Source of the DNA: Nocardiopsis algeriensis | GTDB taxonomy: Bacteria > Actinomycetota > Actinomycetes > Streptosporangiales > Streptosporangiaceae | Reading direction: 5' to 3' | DNA length: 64,000 nt | Assembly: GCF_014203695.1 (NCBI RefSeq) | Contig: NZ_JACHJO010000005.1 | Location: 1 to 64,000, forward strand | Shown: one piece after another, positions 37,633 through 46,501 of the stretch | Numbering within the stretch: the stretch's first letter is position 1 | Layout of the letters: the number at the start of each line of letters is the position of its first letter | Program-made: the position numbers and the translations under genes | Notes under the pieces: generated by a model | Told to the model about the DNA's origin: nothing | Databases searched by the model: none | Seen by the model: the letters and a program-made list of their open reading frames with translations, nothing else

Positions 37633-38337
37633 TCATGTTCCCGGTTCGGAGAAACGGGGCAGTTCGTCGGCGAGGGCACCCGGCGCCGCTGCCCGGATGC
37701 GCTCTCCCGCGCTGCGCGGCAGGACAGGAGGGGCGGGGAGGGCGGGCGCCGACCAGAATGCCGCCGCCGAACCCGGTTCGGCCGGGGTTTCGGTTCCGGA
37801 AGAAACCGACGAATCTTCCTCCATTGCCGTTCCAGAAGAATTGTTCCCGGTTGTCTCTTCTGGCATTGTAGGGATGTTTATGGCGCCCAGTGTCCTGACC
37901 TGCGCCTGTAGTGCTCGCCGCTCCCTGCCCAGCCACCGTGTCAGGACGAACGGATCCCTTTCCGCCTCGTCCGCCAGCGCCGCCGCGGCGGCAGCCAGAT
38001 GCACGCAGACGCCCTCCCAGCGGTCGCACGAGCACGTCGCCACGAGGGAGTCCCAGCCGCGCGGCACCAGGTCCACCCCCAGCAGCGCGAACACCTCCGC
38101 CACCGCGACCGGGAGCTCACCGGCCAGCACCCGGGAGCCGAACAGCGGCTGCGAGGCCAGCGCCGCGCACACGCGCTCCCAGTCGGCCTCGCCGGGCACC
38201 GCGCGGATCAGGCTCACCTCCTGGCCTCCCACCAGCGCCGACACCTCGCCCGGCCGCACCGAGAGCCGGACAGCGCCGGGCACGCCCTTGCCGGGCAGCG
38301 CCCGGCCGACGAGTTCGGACCACTCCCGTCCGCTCAT
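37633..38337 (-). CDS. SWIM zinc-finger protein paired with a SNF2 ATPase
   Basis: 234 residues from ATG 38337, overlapping the helicase stop as ATGA. SWIM motif CxC-x(n)-CxH is seen in ATCSCDRWEGVCVHLAAAAA near residue 120, where it should bind zinc and nucleic acid or protein. The C-terminal 70 residues are low-complexity (Pro/Ala/Ser/Glu) and locally less GC-rich. The fixed pairing with a large SNF2 protein is common in actinobacteria; the process served (repair, transcription or defence) is not established. Confidence 0.82.
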   Translation of the reverse strand: MSGREWSELVGRALPGKGVPGAVRLSVRPGEVSALVGGQEVSLIRAVPGEADWERVCAALASQPLFGSRVLAGELPVAVAEVFALLGVDLVPRGWDSLVATCSCDRWEGVCVHLAAAAAALADEAERDPFVLTRWLGRERRALQAQVRTLGAINIPTMPEETTGNNSSGTAMEEDSSVSSGTETPAEPGSAAAFWSAPALPAPPVLPRSAGERIRAAAPGALADELPRFSEPGT

Positions 38338-41294
38338 CCGGCCACCGCCTCGGGGGACAGGCGCACGACCTCCCGCAGGTCCTCCACCGACAACCCCGCC
38401 AGCCACTCCTCACCGGTGGCCACCGCCCCGTCGGCCAGCACGCTCTTGCGCTCGATCATCTCGTCCACCCGCTCCTCGACCGTCCCCACGCACACCATCT
38501 TGCGCACCTGCACGTCGCGCCGCTGCCCGATCCGGAACGCCCGGTCGGTGGCCTGGTTCTCCACCGCCGGGTTCCACCACCGGTCCACGTGCACCACGTG
38601 GTTGGCCGCGGTCAGGTTCAGTCCCGTCCCCGCAGCCTTGAGCGAGAGCAGGAAGACCGCCGGTCCCGCCATCTCCTGGAAGCGCCGTGTCATCTCCTCC
38701 CGATCGGCGCGCGGCGTGCCCCCGTGCAGCCACAGCACCGGCACGCCCAGGCGCGAACGCAGGTAGGGCGCCAACCGGTCGCCGAAGCGCGCGTACTGCG
38801 TGAAGCACAGGGCCTTGTCGCCCTCGGCCGCGGCCTCGCCCAGGATCGACTCCAGCCGGTCGAGCTTGCCCGAGCGCCCCGCCAGCGCCGAACCGTCCCC
38901 GAGGAACTGGGCCGGGTGGTTGCAGATCTGCTTGAGCCGCGACATCGTCGCCAGCACCAGCCCCTTCTTCTCCTTCTCGTCCGCCTCCCGCAGGCGCTCG
39001 GTCATCTCCTCCACCACCGCCTTGTACAGCGACGCCTGCTCGGGGGTGAGCGTGCACCACGTGCGCATCTCCACCTTCTCCGGAAGGTCGGCGATGATCG
39101 ACCGGTCGGTCTTGAGCCGGCGCAGCACGAACGGCCCCGTCATCCGCCGCACACGGGCGGTGTCGGGGCCGCTCTCGCCCGCCACCGCCTGCTCGAAGGC
39201 CGCGGCGGTGCCCAGCAGGCCGGGGTTGGCGAAGTCCATGACCGACCACAGTTCACCCAGGTTGTTCTCCACCGGCGTCCCGGTGAGTGCGATCCGGGTG
39301 CGGGCGGGCAGGGAGCGCACCGCGCGGGCCTGCCGGGTGCCGTGGTTCTTCAGCGCCTGCGCCTCGTCGCACACCACCCGGTGCCAGGGCAGCCCGGCCA
39401 GTTCTGCCGAGTCGCGGGCGACCACGCCGTAGGTGGTCACCACCAGGTCGCAGGCGCCCACGAGACGGGCCAGGTCATTGCCCTGGGGACGTTCGGGGCC
39501 GTGCTGGACGTGCACCCGCAGGCCGGGCGCGAAGCGCTCGGCCTCGCGCCTCCAGTTGCCCACCAGTGACACCGGGCACACCAGCAGCGTGGGCCCCGGA
39601 GCCGGGCCGTCGCGGCGCTCGTCGGCCAGCAGCGCCAGCAGCTGCACGGTCTTGCCCAGGCCCATGTCGTCGGCCAGGACCGCACCCAGCCCCAGCTCAC
39701 CGAGGAAGCGCAGCCAGGAGGCGCCCCTCTCCTGGTAGGGCCGCAGGACGGCGCCGAATCCGGGCGGGGTCTCCAGGGGCCGCAGGGACGACTCGGCCCC
39801 GCCGCCGAGCAGGGCGCCCAGCGGGCCCGAGGCCCGGACCTCCTCCACCGGCAGGGGCGCGGTGCCCGCCGCGCCCACGGCGGTGCGCAGCGCCTCCTCG
39901 GTGCGCATCCGGCGGGCGCCGTGCCGGACGACCATCTCCAGGGCCGCGGCCACACGGTCGGGGTCCATCTCCATCCACCGCCCGCGCACGCGCACCAGGG
40001 AGCGCTTGAGCCGGGCCAGTTCGGCGAGCTCGGCGAGCTCCTCCTCGGTGAGGGGTTCCGCGCCCTCCTCCCCGCCGCGCAGGAGCACCTCGAACGAGAC
40101 GTCGACCAGGTCGGAGGGGCCCACACCGCCGCGACGCCGGGCGGGCGGCTCCTGCGCGTCCATGCGCAGCCCCAGGGAGGACCTTCCGTGCCACTCGGGC
40201 AGGACCACGGAGAACCCGGCGGCACTCAGCCCGGGCGCCGCCTCGGAGACGAACCGCTGGGCGTCCTCGGTGCCCAGCAGCAGCCGGGAGGGCGCCAGGT
40301 CGCGCAGGCAGCGGCGCAGCAGCGGATGGTGGCGGGCGGCCCGGCGCAGATCGGACAGCGCGGTGGCACCCACGTCCGAGGGCAGCCAGGCGGCGCCCTC
40401 GCCCAGCCAGACCTGCTCCAGGGGCAGGCGCAGGCCCGGCTCGGCGGACGAGCGCACCCAGAACTCCACCGTCCACGGACCGTTCCGGTCGGGTTCGCGC
40501 AGCAGGAACAGCAGCGCCGCCCGGCCCTGACCGCGCACCCGGGAGCGCCAGTCCCGCAGCGGTCCGCGCAGCCGCTCGACGGTTCCGGGGTCCGGCGGGG
40601 GGCCGCCGGTGGAGAGGGCGGCGGCCAGGGCAGGGCCGGACCCCTCCGCCGCGGTGCCGGACCGGGGCGGGGCCAGGCGGCGGGCCACGGCGTCGGTGAG
40701 CAGCTCCAAGGGTTCCAGGACGCAGACCCGCCCCGCCTCGCCGGGGGAGCGGCCGGGCAGGTGCGCGCGGGCCGAGGCGGGCAGTGCCGCGGTCAGCGCC
40801 GCCAGGTGTTCCCGGACCGGGTCCAGCGGGGCCGGGCGCCAGCGGGCCCGGCCGCCCGCCAGGCCGGGCAGGACGCAGTCGGAGCGCACGAGCAGTTCGG
40901 CGAACCCGCGCACCGCGCACAGGTGCCCCAGCGAGGGCCCGACGGCGGCTCCGGCGACCTCTGCCCGGCCCTCCAGCGCGGACAGGAGGCGCTCTGCGGC
41001 GGCCGGGGCCAGACGCAGGGCCGGGACGCTCCAGGAATGGAACGCGGCCGGATGCGCCGACGCCCGGGCGGAGTGCTCGGGCGCGTCGGGGGTGCCCGGC
41101 AGGAGCAGTTCCAGCGGGGCGACCCGCAGGGACTCACCCTCCAGAGGAGCGGCCAGCAGGTCGCGCAGGGCCCGCGGGACCAGGGCGAAGGGGTGCGGCG
41201 GGGACGCCGAGTCCCGGCCGCCGCTCCGCGCGGGGCGGCCCTCGCCCCACACCGCCAGCGCGTCCCCGTCCCAGGCGCCGTGCAGTACCCGCAT
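38334..41294 (-). CDS. SNF2/Rad54-family DNA-dependent ATPase
   Basis: 986 residues from ATG 41294, preceded by GGGGGACGGGG; GTG 41318 is possible. The first ~480 residues are the actinobacterial N-terminal region with no motif I can name. The motor follows: motif I LADDMGLGKTVQLLALLADE, motif II VCDEAQALKN, motif III ALTGTPVENN, then the second RecA lobe with LWLHGGTPRADREEM, SLKAAGTGLNLTAANHVVH and motif VI DRAFRIGQRR. These proteins translocate along DNA to remodel protein-DNA complexes. Translationally coupled to the SWIM protein, so the two probably work together. Confidence 0.9.
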   Translation of the reverse strand: MRVLHGAWDGDALAVWGEGRPARSGGRDSASPPHPFALVPRALRDLLAAPLEGESLRVAPLELLLPGTPDAPEHSARASAHPAAFHSWSVPALRLAPAAAERLLSALEGRAEVAGAAVGPSLGHLCAVRGFAELLVRSDCVLPGLAGGRARWRPAPLDPVREHLAALTAALPASARAHLPGRSPGEAGRVCVLEPLELLTDAVARRLAPPRSGTAAEGSGPALAAALSTGGPPPDPGTVERLRGPLRDWRSRVRGQGRAALLFLLREPDRNGPWTVEFWVRSSAEPGLRLPLEQVWLGEGAAWLPSDVGATALSDLRRAARHHPLLRRCLRDLAPSRLLLGTEDAQRFVSEAAPGLSAAGFSVVLPEWHGRSSLGLRMDAQEPPARRRGGVGPSDLVDVSFEVLLRGGEEGAEPLTEEELAELAELARLKRSLVRVRGRWMEMDPDRVAAALEMVVRHGARRMRTEEALRTAVGAAGTAPLPVEEVRASGPLGALLGGGAESSLRPLETPPGFGAVLRPYQERGASWLRFLGELGLGAVLADDMGLGKTVQLLALLADERRDGPAPGPTLLVCPVSLVGNWRREAERFAPGLRVHVQHGPERPQGNDLARLVGACDLVVTTYGVVARDSAELAGLPWHRVVCDEAQALKNHGTRQARAVRSLPARTRIALTGTPVENNLGELWSVMDFANPGLLGTAAAFEQAVAGESGPDTARVRRMTGPFVLRRLKTDRSIIADLPEKVEMRTWCTLTPEQASLYKAVVEEMTERLREADEKEKKGLVLATMSRLKQICNHPAQFLGDGSALAGRSGKLDRLESILGEAAAEGDKALCFTQYARFGDRLAPYLRSRLGVPVLWLHGGTPRADREEMTRRFQEMAGPAVFLLSLKAAGTGLNLTAANHVVHVDRWWNPAVENQATDRAFRIGQRRDVQVRKMVCVGTVEERVDEMIERKSVLADGAVATGEEWLAGLSVEDLREVVRLSPEAVAG

Positions 41295-41360
41295 CCCCGT
41301 CCCCCGGTCAGTCGTCACCGGCCCAGTATGGGGGGAGCCGGGGACAGGACCGCCAGGAGG

Positions 41361-42761
41361 TCAGAGCCTCTCGGGCACCTCGTTGCCCACGGCGAGGATG
41401 CCCCGGCGCATGCGCACCCGCCAGAGCAGGACGCCGCCCAGGACGAAGAAGGCGATGAGGGAGACCACCGCCATCCGGTAGCCGCCGGTGAGGGAGACCA
41501 CGACCGTGACGGTCAGCGAGCCCAGGAAGGTGGAGCCCTTGTCCGAGATCTGGAACAGGCTGAAGTACTCGGCCTCCCTGCCCCTGGGGATGAGCAGGGA
41601 GAACATCGACCGGGCCAGTGACTGGGTGCCGCCCAGCACCAGGCCGATGCCCACACCCAGTGCGATGAACATCCCGACGTTCCCGGCGGGCAGGAACCAG
41701 GCCGTGCCCACCAGGCCGATCCACACGGCGATGCTCGCCAGCACGGTCCGCTTCGTTCCCAGGCGGCGGGCCACCGCCCCGGTGGCGAACGCCCCGGCGA
41801 AGGCCACGAACTGGATGACCAGGATGGTGGTGATCAGCGCGCCCTGCTCCAGCCCGAGGTCCTGTGTGGCGAAGGGCGCCGCGTAGCGGATCGTGGCCTG
41901 GATGCCGTCGTTGAAGAAGATGAAGGCGAGCAGGAACATCAAGCTGTCGGGGTGGTGGCGCATGTCCTTGACCGTGCGGCCGAACTGGCGCATCGCCGCC
42001 CCCGGCCCGCTCCTGCCGCGCGCGGCCAGCGCTCCGTAGCGGTCGCGCAGCGGCCGGACGGCCAGGACGGTGAACCCCGCCCACCACACCGCGCAGGAGG
42101 CGAACGCGATGCGTACGGCCTCGCCGGTGGTCAGCCCCAGCGAGTCGGCGCTCGTCACGAGGACCAGGTGCGCGGCCAGCAGCAGGGCACCGCCCAGGTA
42201 CCCCAGGCCCCAGCCGGTGACCGACACCCGGTCGCGCTCGTCGGCCGTGGAGATCTCGGGGAGGAAGGCGTTGTAGACCACGATCGAGAAGCCGTACAGC
42301 AGGTTCGCCAGCACGAACAGCACCGAGGCGGCCAGGTAGCCGTCGGAGGCGAGGTACAGGCCCGCCGTGCACAGCGACCCGCCCAGCGCGAACGCCAGCA
42401 GCCACCGCTTCTTGTGCCGGGAGTGGTCGGCCATCGCACCCACGACCGGGAGGCCGATGATCTGCAGCAGGATCGCCGCCGTGGTCAGCGCCGGGTACAG
42501 GGAGTTGGGGTGCAGGTTCAGGAAGCCCAGGCCCGGGACGTCCAGGACCAGGGACGGGTCCAGGCACGACGCGGCATCGGGAGCGCCGGCCGACGCGCAG
42601 GCCAGACCGCTCAGGTAGGGGCCGATGAGCACGGTGACCACCGAGGTCATGAACACCGAGTTGGCCCAGTCGTAGACGTACCAGCCGCGCTGTTCGCGGC
42701 GGCGCTCGGCCGGGTCGGCCGAGGGGGCGCCGCCTGCGGCGGGCCCTGCGGAACTCTCCAT
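41361..42761 (-). CDS. UMF1-family MFS transporter (Atg22-like)
   Basis: 466 residues, 11-12 helices. The UMF1 family signature GWYVYDWANSVFMTSVVTV is at the start, followed by PVVGAMADHSRHKKRWLLAF and LFVLANLLYGFSIVVYNAFL, and the late FFNDGIQATIRYAAPF and IPRGREAEYFSLFQISDKG. Related eukaryotic Atg22 exports amino acids from the vacuole. Bacterial substrates are unknown. It follows the glycerophosphodiesterase gene by 6 bases, suggesting co-transcription and possibly uptake of a glycerophosphodiester product. Confidence 0.85.
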   Translation of the reverse strand: MESSAGPAAGGAPSADPAERRREQRGWYVYDWANSVFMTSVVTVLIGPYLSGLACASAGAPDAASCLDPSLVLDVPGLGFLNLHPNSLYPALTTAAILLQIIGLPVVGAMADHSRHKKRWLLAFALGGSLCTAGLYLASDGYLAASVLFVLANLLYGFSIVVYNAFLPEISTADERDRVSVTGWGLGYLGGALLLAAHLVLVTSADSLGLTTGEAVRIAFASCAVWWAGFTVLAVRPLRDRYGALAARGRSGPGAAMRQFGRTVKDMRHHPDSLMFLLAFIFFNDGIQATIRYAAPFATQDLGLEQGALITTILVIQFVAFAGAFATGAVARRLGTKRTVLASIAVWIGLVGTAWFLPAGNVGMFIALGVGIGLVLGGTQSLARSMFSLLIPRGREAEYFSLFQISDKGSTFLGSLTVTVVVSLTGGYRMAVVSLIAFFVLGGVLLWRVRMRRGILAVGNEVPERL

Positions 42762-42767
42762 GGCGGA

Positions 42768-43601
42768 CTATCCGTTCTGTGGGGGAAGGCCGGCTCCGGG
42801 TCCGGAGCCGGCGGGGCCCGCCCACTGCCCGCGCCGGACCAGCAGGTCCCGCAGGCCGGCGGTGTTGTCGGTGACGATGCCGTCCACACCCGCGTCGAGC
42901 AGGCGTTCCATCACCGCGGTCTCGTTGACCGTCCACACGTGCACCTGCATGCCGAGGCGGTGCGCGGTGCGGATCAGGTCGCGGCTCAGCACGGGGAAGG
43001 AGCCCCGCCGCATCGGGATCTGCGCGCACACCGGTGCACGGGAGGCCAGCGGACGCAGCGCGGGGGAGAGCGAGGCGGCCCGCAGGCGGGCCACCTCCAC
43101 GGGCCCGCACGAGGTGGCGACGGGACGGGGGAACAGGCGCCGTGCCCGGTCCAGGCGCCGCTGGTCGAAGGAGCCCACGCACACCCGGTCCCAGGCGCCG
43201 GTGCGGCGCAGCACCTCGACCAGGGGCTCGACGGCGCCGTCCGACTTCAGGTCGATGTTGAACCGCGCGCGGGGCCAGGTGCCGAGCAGGTCCTCCAGCA
43301 GCGGCACCGGTTCCAGCCCGCCCACGCGGGCCTGCGCCACCTCGGCGCGGGTCAGGTCGGCGATGGCCCCGGACCTGTCGGTGGCGCGGTCCAGGGTGTC
43401 GTCGTGGAAGGCCATGAGCACGCCGTCCTTGGTGGCGTGCACGTCCGTCTCCAGGTACGTGTAGCCCAGATCGAGGGCGTGCTGGAAGGCCGGTGCGGTG
43501 TTCTCCAGCTCGGTGCGGCGCACTCCCCGGTCGTCGGTGAGCCATCCACCCCGGTGGGCGAGGGCCAGCGGTACGGGGGAGGAAAGGTAGGCATCGGTCA
43601 C
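42768..43601 (-). CDS. Glycerophosphodiester phosphodiesterase
   Basis: 277 residues from GTG 43601. Catalytic residues of the GDPD TIM barrel: HRG in LALAHRGGW, Glu and Asp in YTYLETDVHATKDG, and His in MAFHDDTLDRATDRSG; later NIDLKSDGAVEPLVEV and VHVWTVNETAVMERLLDAGV. No signal peptide, so cytosolic. It hydrolyses deacylated phospholipid head groups to glycerol-3-phosphate and an alcohol. Forms a two-gene unit with the UMF1 transporter. Confidence 0.9.
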   Translation of the reverse strand: MTDAYLSSPVPLALAHRGGWLTDDRGVRRTELENTAPAFQHALDLGYTYLETDVHATKDGVLMAFHDDTLDRATDRSGAIADLTRAEVAQARVGGLEPVPLLEDLLGTWPRARFNIDLKSDGAVEPLVEVLRRTGAWDRVCVGSFDQRRLDRARRLFPRPVATSCGPVEVARLRAASLSPALRPLASRAPVCAQIPMRRGSFPVLSRDLIRTAHRLGMQVHVWTVNETAVMERLLDAGVDGIVTDNTAGLRDLLVRRGQWAGPAGSGPGAGLPPQNG

Positions 43602-43757
43602 AAGGGCAGTATGCCCTCGTGCGGGGAACGGGGAAATGTCCGCCGCCGGGAGCCGGCCCTGACCCGAAAACCTGGAATTCCAGGTGGCACGGAGGGGTCG
43701 GGGCGGCCTCTGTGTGGAGGTGACGGCGAACGTCGTCCTCTCGGAAGGGAACTGTTC

Positions 43758-44213
43758 ATGTCGCACACCTCTCCCCTTCACTCCTGCCCCCGCCCCGCCT
43801 GCGGAGGCCACACCGCCCTGCACCGCCCTGTCGCCACCCCCGCGCGCACCCCCGAGCGCCGCGTGCTCCCCCGGCCGTGTCGGGCGGTGCTGCACGGCCA
43901 CCGCACCCCCGCCGACGTGTACCTGCTCGCCCAGCAGGTCGCGGAGGTCCTCGTGGGCCGCCGCGCCCCCGAGGCGCTGCGCGACCGCGTGACCGTCCAG
44001 GTCCGGGAGGAGCTGCGCCGCCTGCGCGGCGCCGTGCCCTGCCGGCTCGCGCCCCGCCTCGTCCGGGTCTTCCACCAGCCCAGCGGCGACTCCGTCGAGG
44101 CCAGCGCCGTGATCGGCTGCGGCATGCGTTCGCGCGCCTTCGCCTTCCGGGCCCACCGCGAGGAGGGCCGCTGGGTGTGCACCAGCCTGGAGACCGACGG
44201 GCTGCGCCGCTGA
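43758..44213 (+). CDS. Rv3235-family protein, unknown function
   Basis: 151 residues from ATG 43758 behind GGAAGGGA. After a Pro/Arg-rich N-terminus with CPRPACGG, the conserved part (VYLLAQQVAEVLVGRRAPEA, RLVRVFHQPSGDSVEASAVI, then GRWVCTSLE) matches the actinobacterial Rv3235 family usually encoded near secA. secA is not in the window. Function unknown. Confidence 0.7.
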   Translation: MSHTSPLHSCPRPACGGHTALHRPVATPARTPERRVLPRPCRAVLHGHRTPADVYLLAQQVAEVLVGRRAPEALRDRVTVQVREELRRLRGAVPCRLAPRLVRVFHQPSGDSVEASAVIGCGMRSRAFAFRAHREEGRWVCTSLETDGLRR

Positions 44214-44427
44214 CCTCCCGCCGGGGGCGCGGGCCCGCGCCCCCGGCACCCCGCACCCCCAGCGCCCCGCGCCGTGGATTCCCGGGCGGCGCGCCGATAG
44301 TGTCCCGGTGGCGCACCCCCGATCCGGCTGCGGACGCGCCGCGCCCCCGCTCGTACGGCGTGCCCAGGACCGGGTACGCCGTCGGAAGAGAAGGAGAGGG
44401 CGGCCCCACCGGGACCGCCACCCGTGT

Positions 44428-46326
44428 ATGAGACCTGACGACATCACCCGCCTGCACAGCATCGGCGCCCCGACCCTGTCTCCCGACGGGAGCCGGGCCG
44501 TGTTCTCCGTCTCCCGCCCCGACCTGGAGGAGGACGCCTACCTCGGCTCCCTGTGGTCGGTGCCCACCGACGGCTCCGCGCCGCCCTCGCGGCTCACCCG
44601 CGGGGACAGGGACCGCGCCCCGGTGTTCTCCCCGGACGGCAGGTGGATCGCCTTCCTGCGCCCCGACGCCGACAAGCGGCCCCAGATCCACGTACTGCCC
44701 GCCGACGGCGGCGAACCGTGGGCCCTCACCGCGCACCCCCTGGGTGCGGACGCCCCGGTGTGGAGCCCCGACTCCACCCGCCTGGCCTACACCGCCCGCG
44801 TTCCCGAACCCGACAGGTACACCGGCGGCGAGCCGGCCAAGGAGCCGCCCCGGCGCATCACCGCGCTCAAGTACCGGGTGGACGGCCTGGGATTCACCAA
44901 CGACCGCCGCTCCCACGTGTTCGTCTCCGCGCCTGTGGACCCTTCCGGGGAGGCCGGTGAGCCCGTCCGGGTGACCGACGGGGACCACGACCACCAGGAC
45001 GTGGCCTGGAGCCCCGACGGCGGTGAGCTGATCTTCTCCGCCTCCCGGCACGGGAGCCGCGACACCGACCTGGTCGTCGACCTCTGGGCCTGCGAGCCCC
45101 GGGAGGGCGCGCCTCTGCGACGGGTCACCGCCGGAGAGCTGAGCGCCGGGAAGCCGGAGTACTCCGACGACGGCGCCACCGTGTACTTCCTCGGCGACGA
45201 GCTCGGAGAGGACCTGCGCGACTTCGTGGGGCAGACCACCGCCCTGTGGTCGGTGCCCGCCGACGGTTCGTCGGCGCCGGTCCGGCTCACCCCCGCCGAG
45301 GACCCGCGGATGATCGGCGGCCCCAGAGCCACCGCGGAGGGCCTGCTGGGGCTGGCCGAGCGGCGCGGCGCCGTGGACCTGGTCCTGGTGCCCCTCGGCG
45401 GCGGTCGGCCCCGGGACGTGCTGAGCGGCAAGGCGCAGGTGCAGTCCTTCGACAGCCGGGGCGGTACGGTCGTGGCCGTCGTCTCCGACGGCCGCAGCAG
45501 CGGTGAGCTGTTCGCGGTCGGGGAGGACGGCGCCCGGGCGCTCACCTCCTTCACGGAGGGCCCCGAGCCGCTGCCGATGACCGAACTGACGGCGCACGCC
45601 CCCGACGGACACCCCGTGCACGGCTGGGTGACCCTGCCCGAGGGAGAGGGCCCGCACCCCGTGGTGCTGATGATCCACGGCGGTCCCTTCGCCGCCTACG
45701 GGCACCAGCTCTTCGACGAGACCCAGGTCTACGCGGGAGCCGGGTACGCGGTGGTCATGTGCAACCCGCGCGGCTCCTCCGGCTACGGGCGCGAGCACGG
45801 CAGGGCGATCATCGGCTCGGTGGGGGCGGTCACCGCCGCCGACGTGCTGGCGTTCCTGGACGCGGCACTGGAGGACGAGCGGCTGGACTCCTCCCGGGTG
45901 GGTGTCATGGGCGGCTCACACGGCGGATTCATGACCACCTGGATCAGCGCCCACCACGGCGAGCGCTTCCGGGCGGCGATCAGCGAGCGCGCCGTGAACG
46001 CGATCGACAGTTTCAGGGGATCCTCCGACATCGGGTCGTTCTTTCCCGAGCCGCTGTACGGCCCGGAGGAGACCTGGGAGCGGGAGAGCCCGCTCACCCA
46101 TGCCGACAAGATCGATGTCCCGATGCTGATCATCCACTCGGAGGAGGACTGGCGCTGCCCGCTGGAGCAGGCCCAGCGCCTGTTCGTCTCGCTGAAGCTG
46201 CGCGGGCACGAGACCGAGATGCTGGTCTTCCCCGGTGAGGGGCACGAGCTGACCCGCTCGGGCCTGCCCAGCCACCGCGCGGCCCGCTTCGAGGCGGTCC
46301 TGGACTGGTGGCAGCGCCACCTCTAG
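44428..46326 (+). CDS. Family S9 (prolyl oligopeptidase-type) serine peptidase
   Basis: 632 residues from ATG 44428. The N-terminal ~370 residues form a beta-propeller (repeats such as TLSPDGSRAVFSVSRPD, VFSPDGRWIAFLRPDAD and VWSPDSTRLAYTAR). The C-terminal alpha/beta-hydrolase has PVVLMIHGGPFAAYGHQLF, nucleophile Ser in GVMGGSHGGFMTTW, Asp in IIHSEEDWRCPLEQA and His in FPGEGHELTR. It cleaves short peptides, acyl-amino acids or dipeptides in the cytosol. No leader peptide is seen. Confidence 0.9.
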   Translation: MRPDDITRLHSIGAPTLSPDGSRAVFSVSRPDLEEDAYLGSLWSVPTDGSAPPSRLTRGDRDRAPVFSPDGRWIAFLRPDADKRPQIHVLPADGGEPWALTAHPLGADAPVWSPDSTRLAYTARVPEPDRYTGGEPAKEPPRRITALKYRVDGLGFTNDRRSHVFVSAPVDPSGEAGEPVRVTDGDHDHQDVAWSPDGGELIFSASRHGSRDTDLVVDLWACEPREGAPLRRVTAGELSAGKPEYSDDGATVYFLGDELGEDLRDFVGQTTALWSVPADGSSAPVRLTPAEDPRMIGGPRATAEGLLGLAERRGAVDLVLVPLGGGRPRDVLSGKAQVQSFDSRGGTVVAVVSDGRSSGELFAVGEDGARALTSFTEGPEPLPMTELTAHAPDGHPVHGWVTLPEGEGPHPVVLMIHGGPFAAYGHQLFDETQVYAGAGYAVVMCNPRGSSGYGREHGRAIIGSVGAVTAADVLAFLDAALEDERLDSSRVGVMGGSHGGFMTTWISAHHGERFRAAISERAVNAIDSFRGSSDIGSFFPEPLYGPEETWERESPLTHADKIDVPMLIIHSEEDWRCPLEQAQRLFVSLKLRGHETEMLVFPGEGHELTRSGLPSHRAARFEAVLDWWQRHL

Positions 46327-46489
46327 GAGGCGGTGCGGTGGATGCCGCCCAGGGGGAGTGACGTGCCGGGGCGCCGCGCCCCGGCACGGGCATCCGCCGG
46401 ACGCGCCCCGGCCGCGGGGGCCCTCCCGGCCTTGCCGTGCCGACCGGGCTCCTCGGACGCCCGCTCCCTCCTTTCATGGAAAACAGGAC

Positions 46490-46495
46490 TATAGT
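46490..46495 (+). promoter_or_regulatory. -10 element TATAGT placing transcription start at the GTG (leaderless)
   Basis: TATAGT ends six bases before GTG 46502, so transcription is expected to begin at or next to the start codon. No Shine-Dalgarno precedes the GTG. A -35 is weak or absent at the expected distance. An inverted repeat GACTCTG (46496-46502) / CAGAGTC (46521-46527) spans the start codon. Confidence 0.5.
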
Positions 46496-46501
46496 GACTC
46501 T

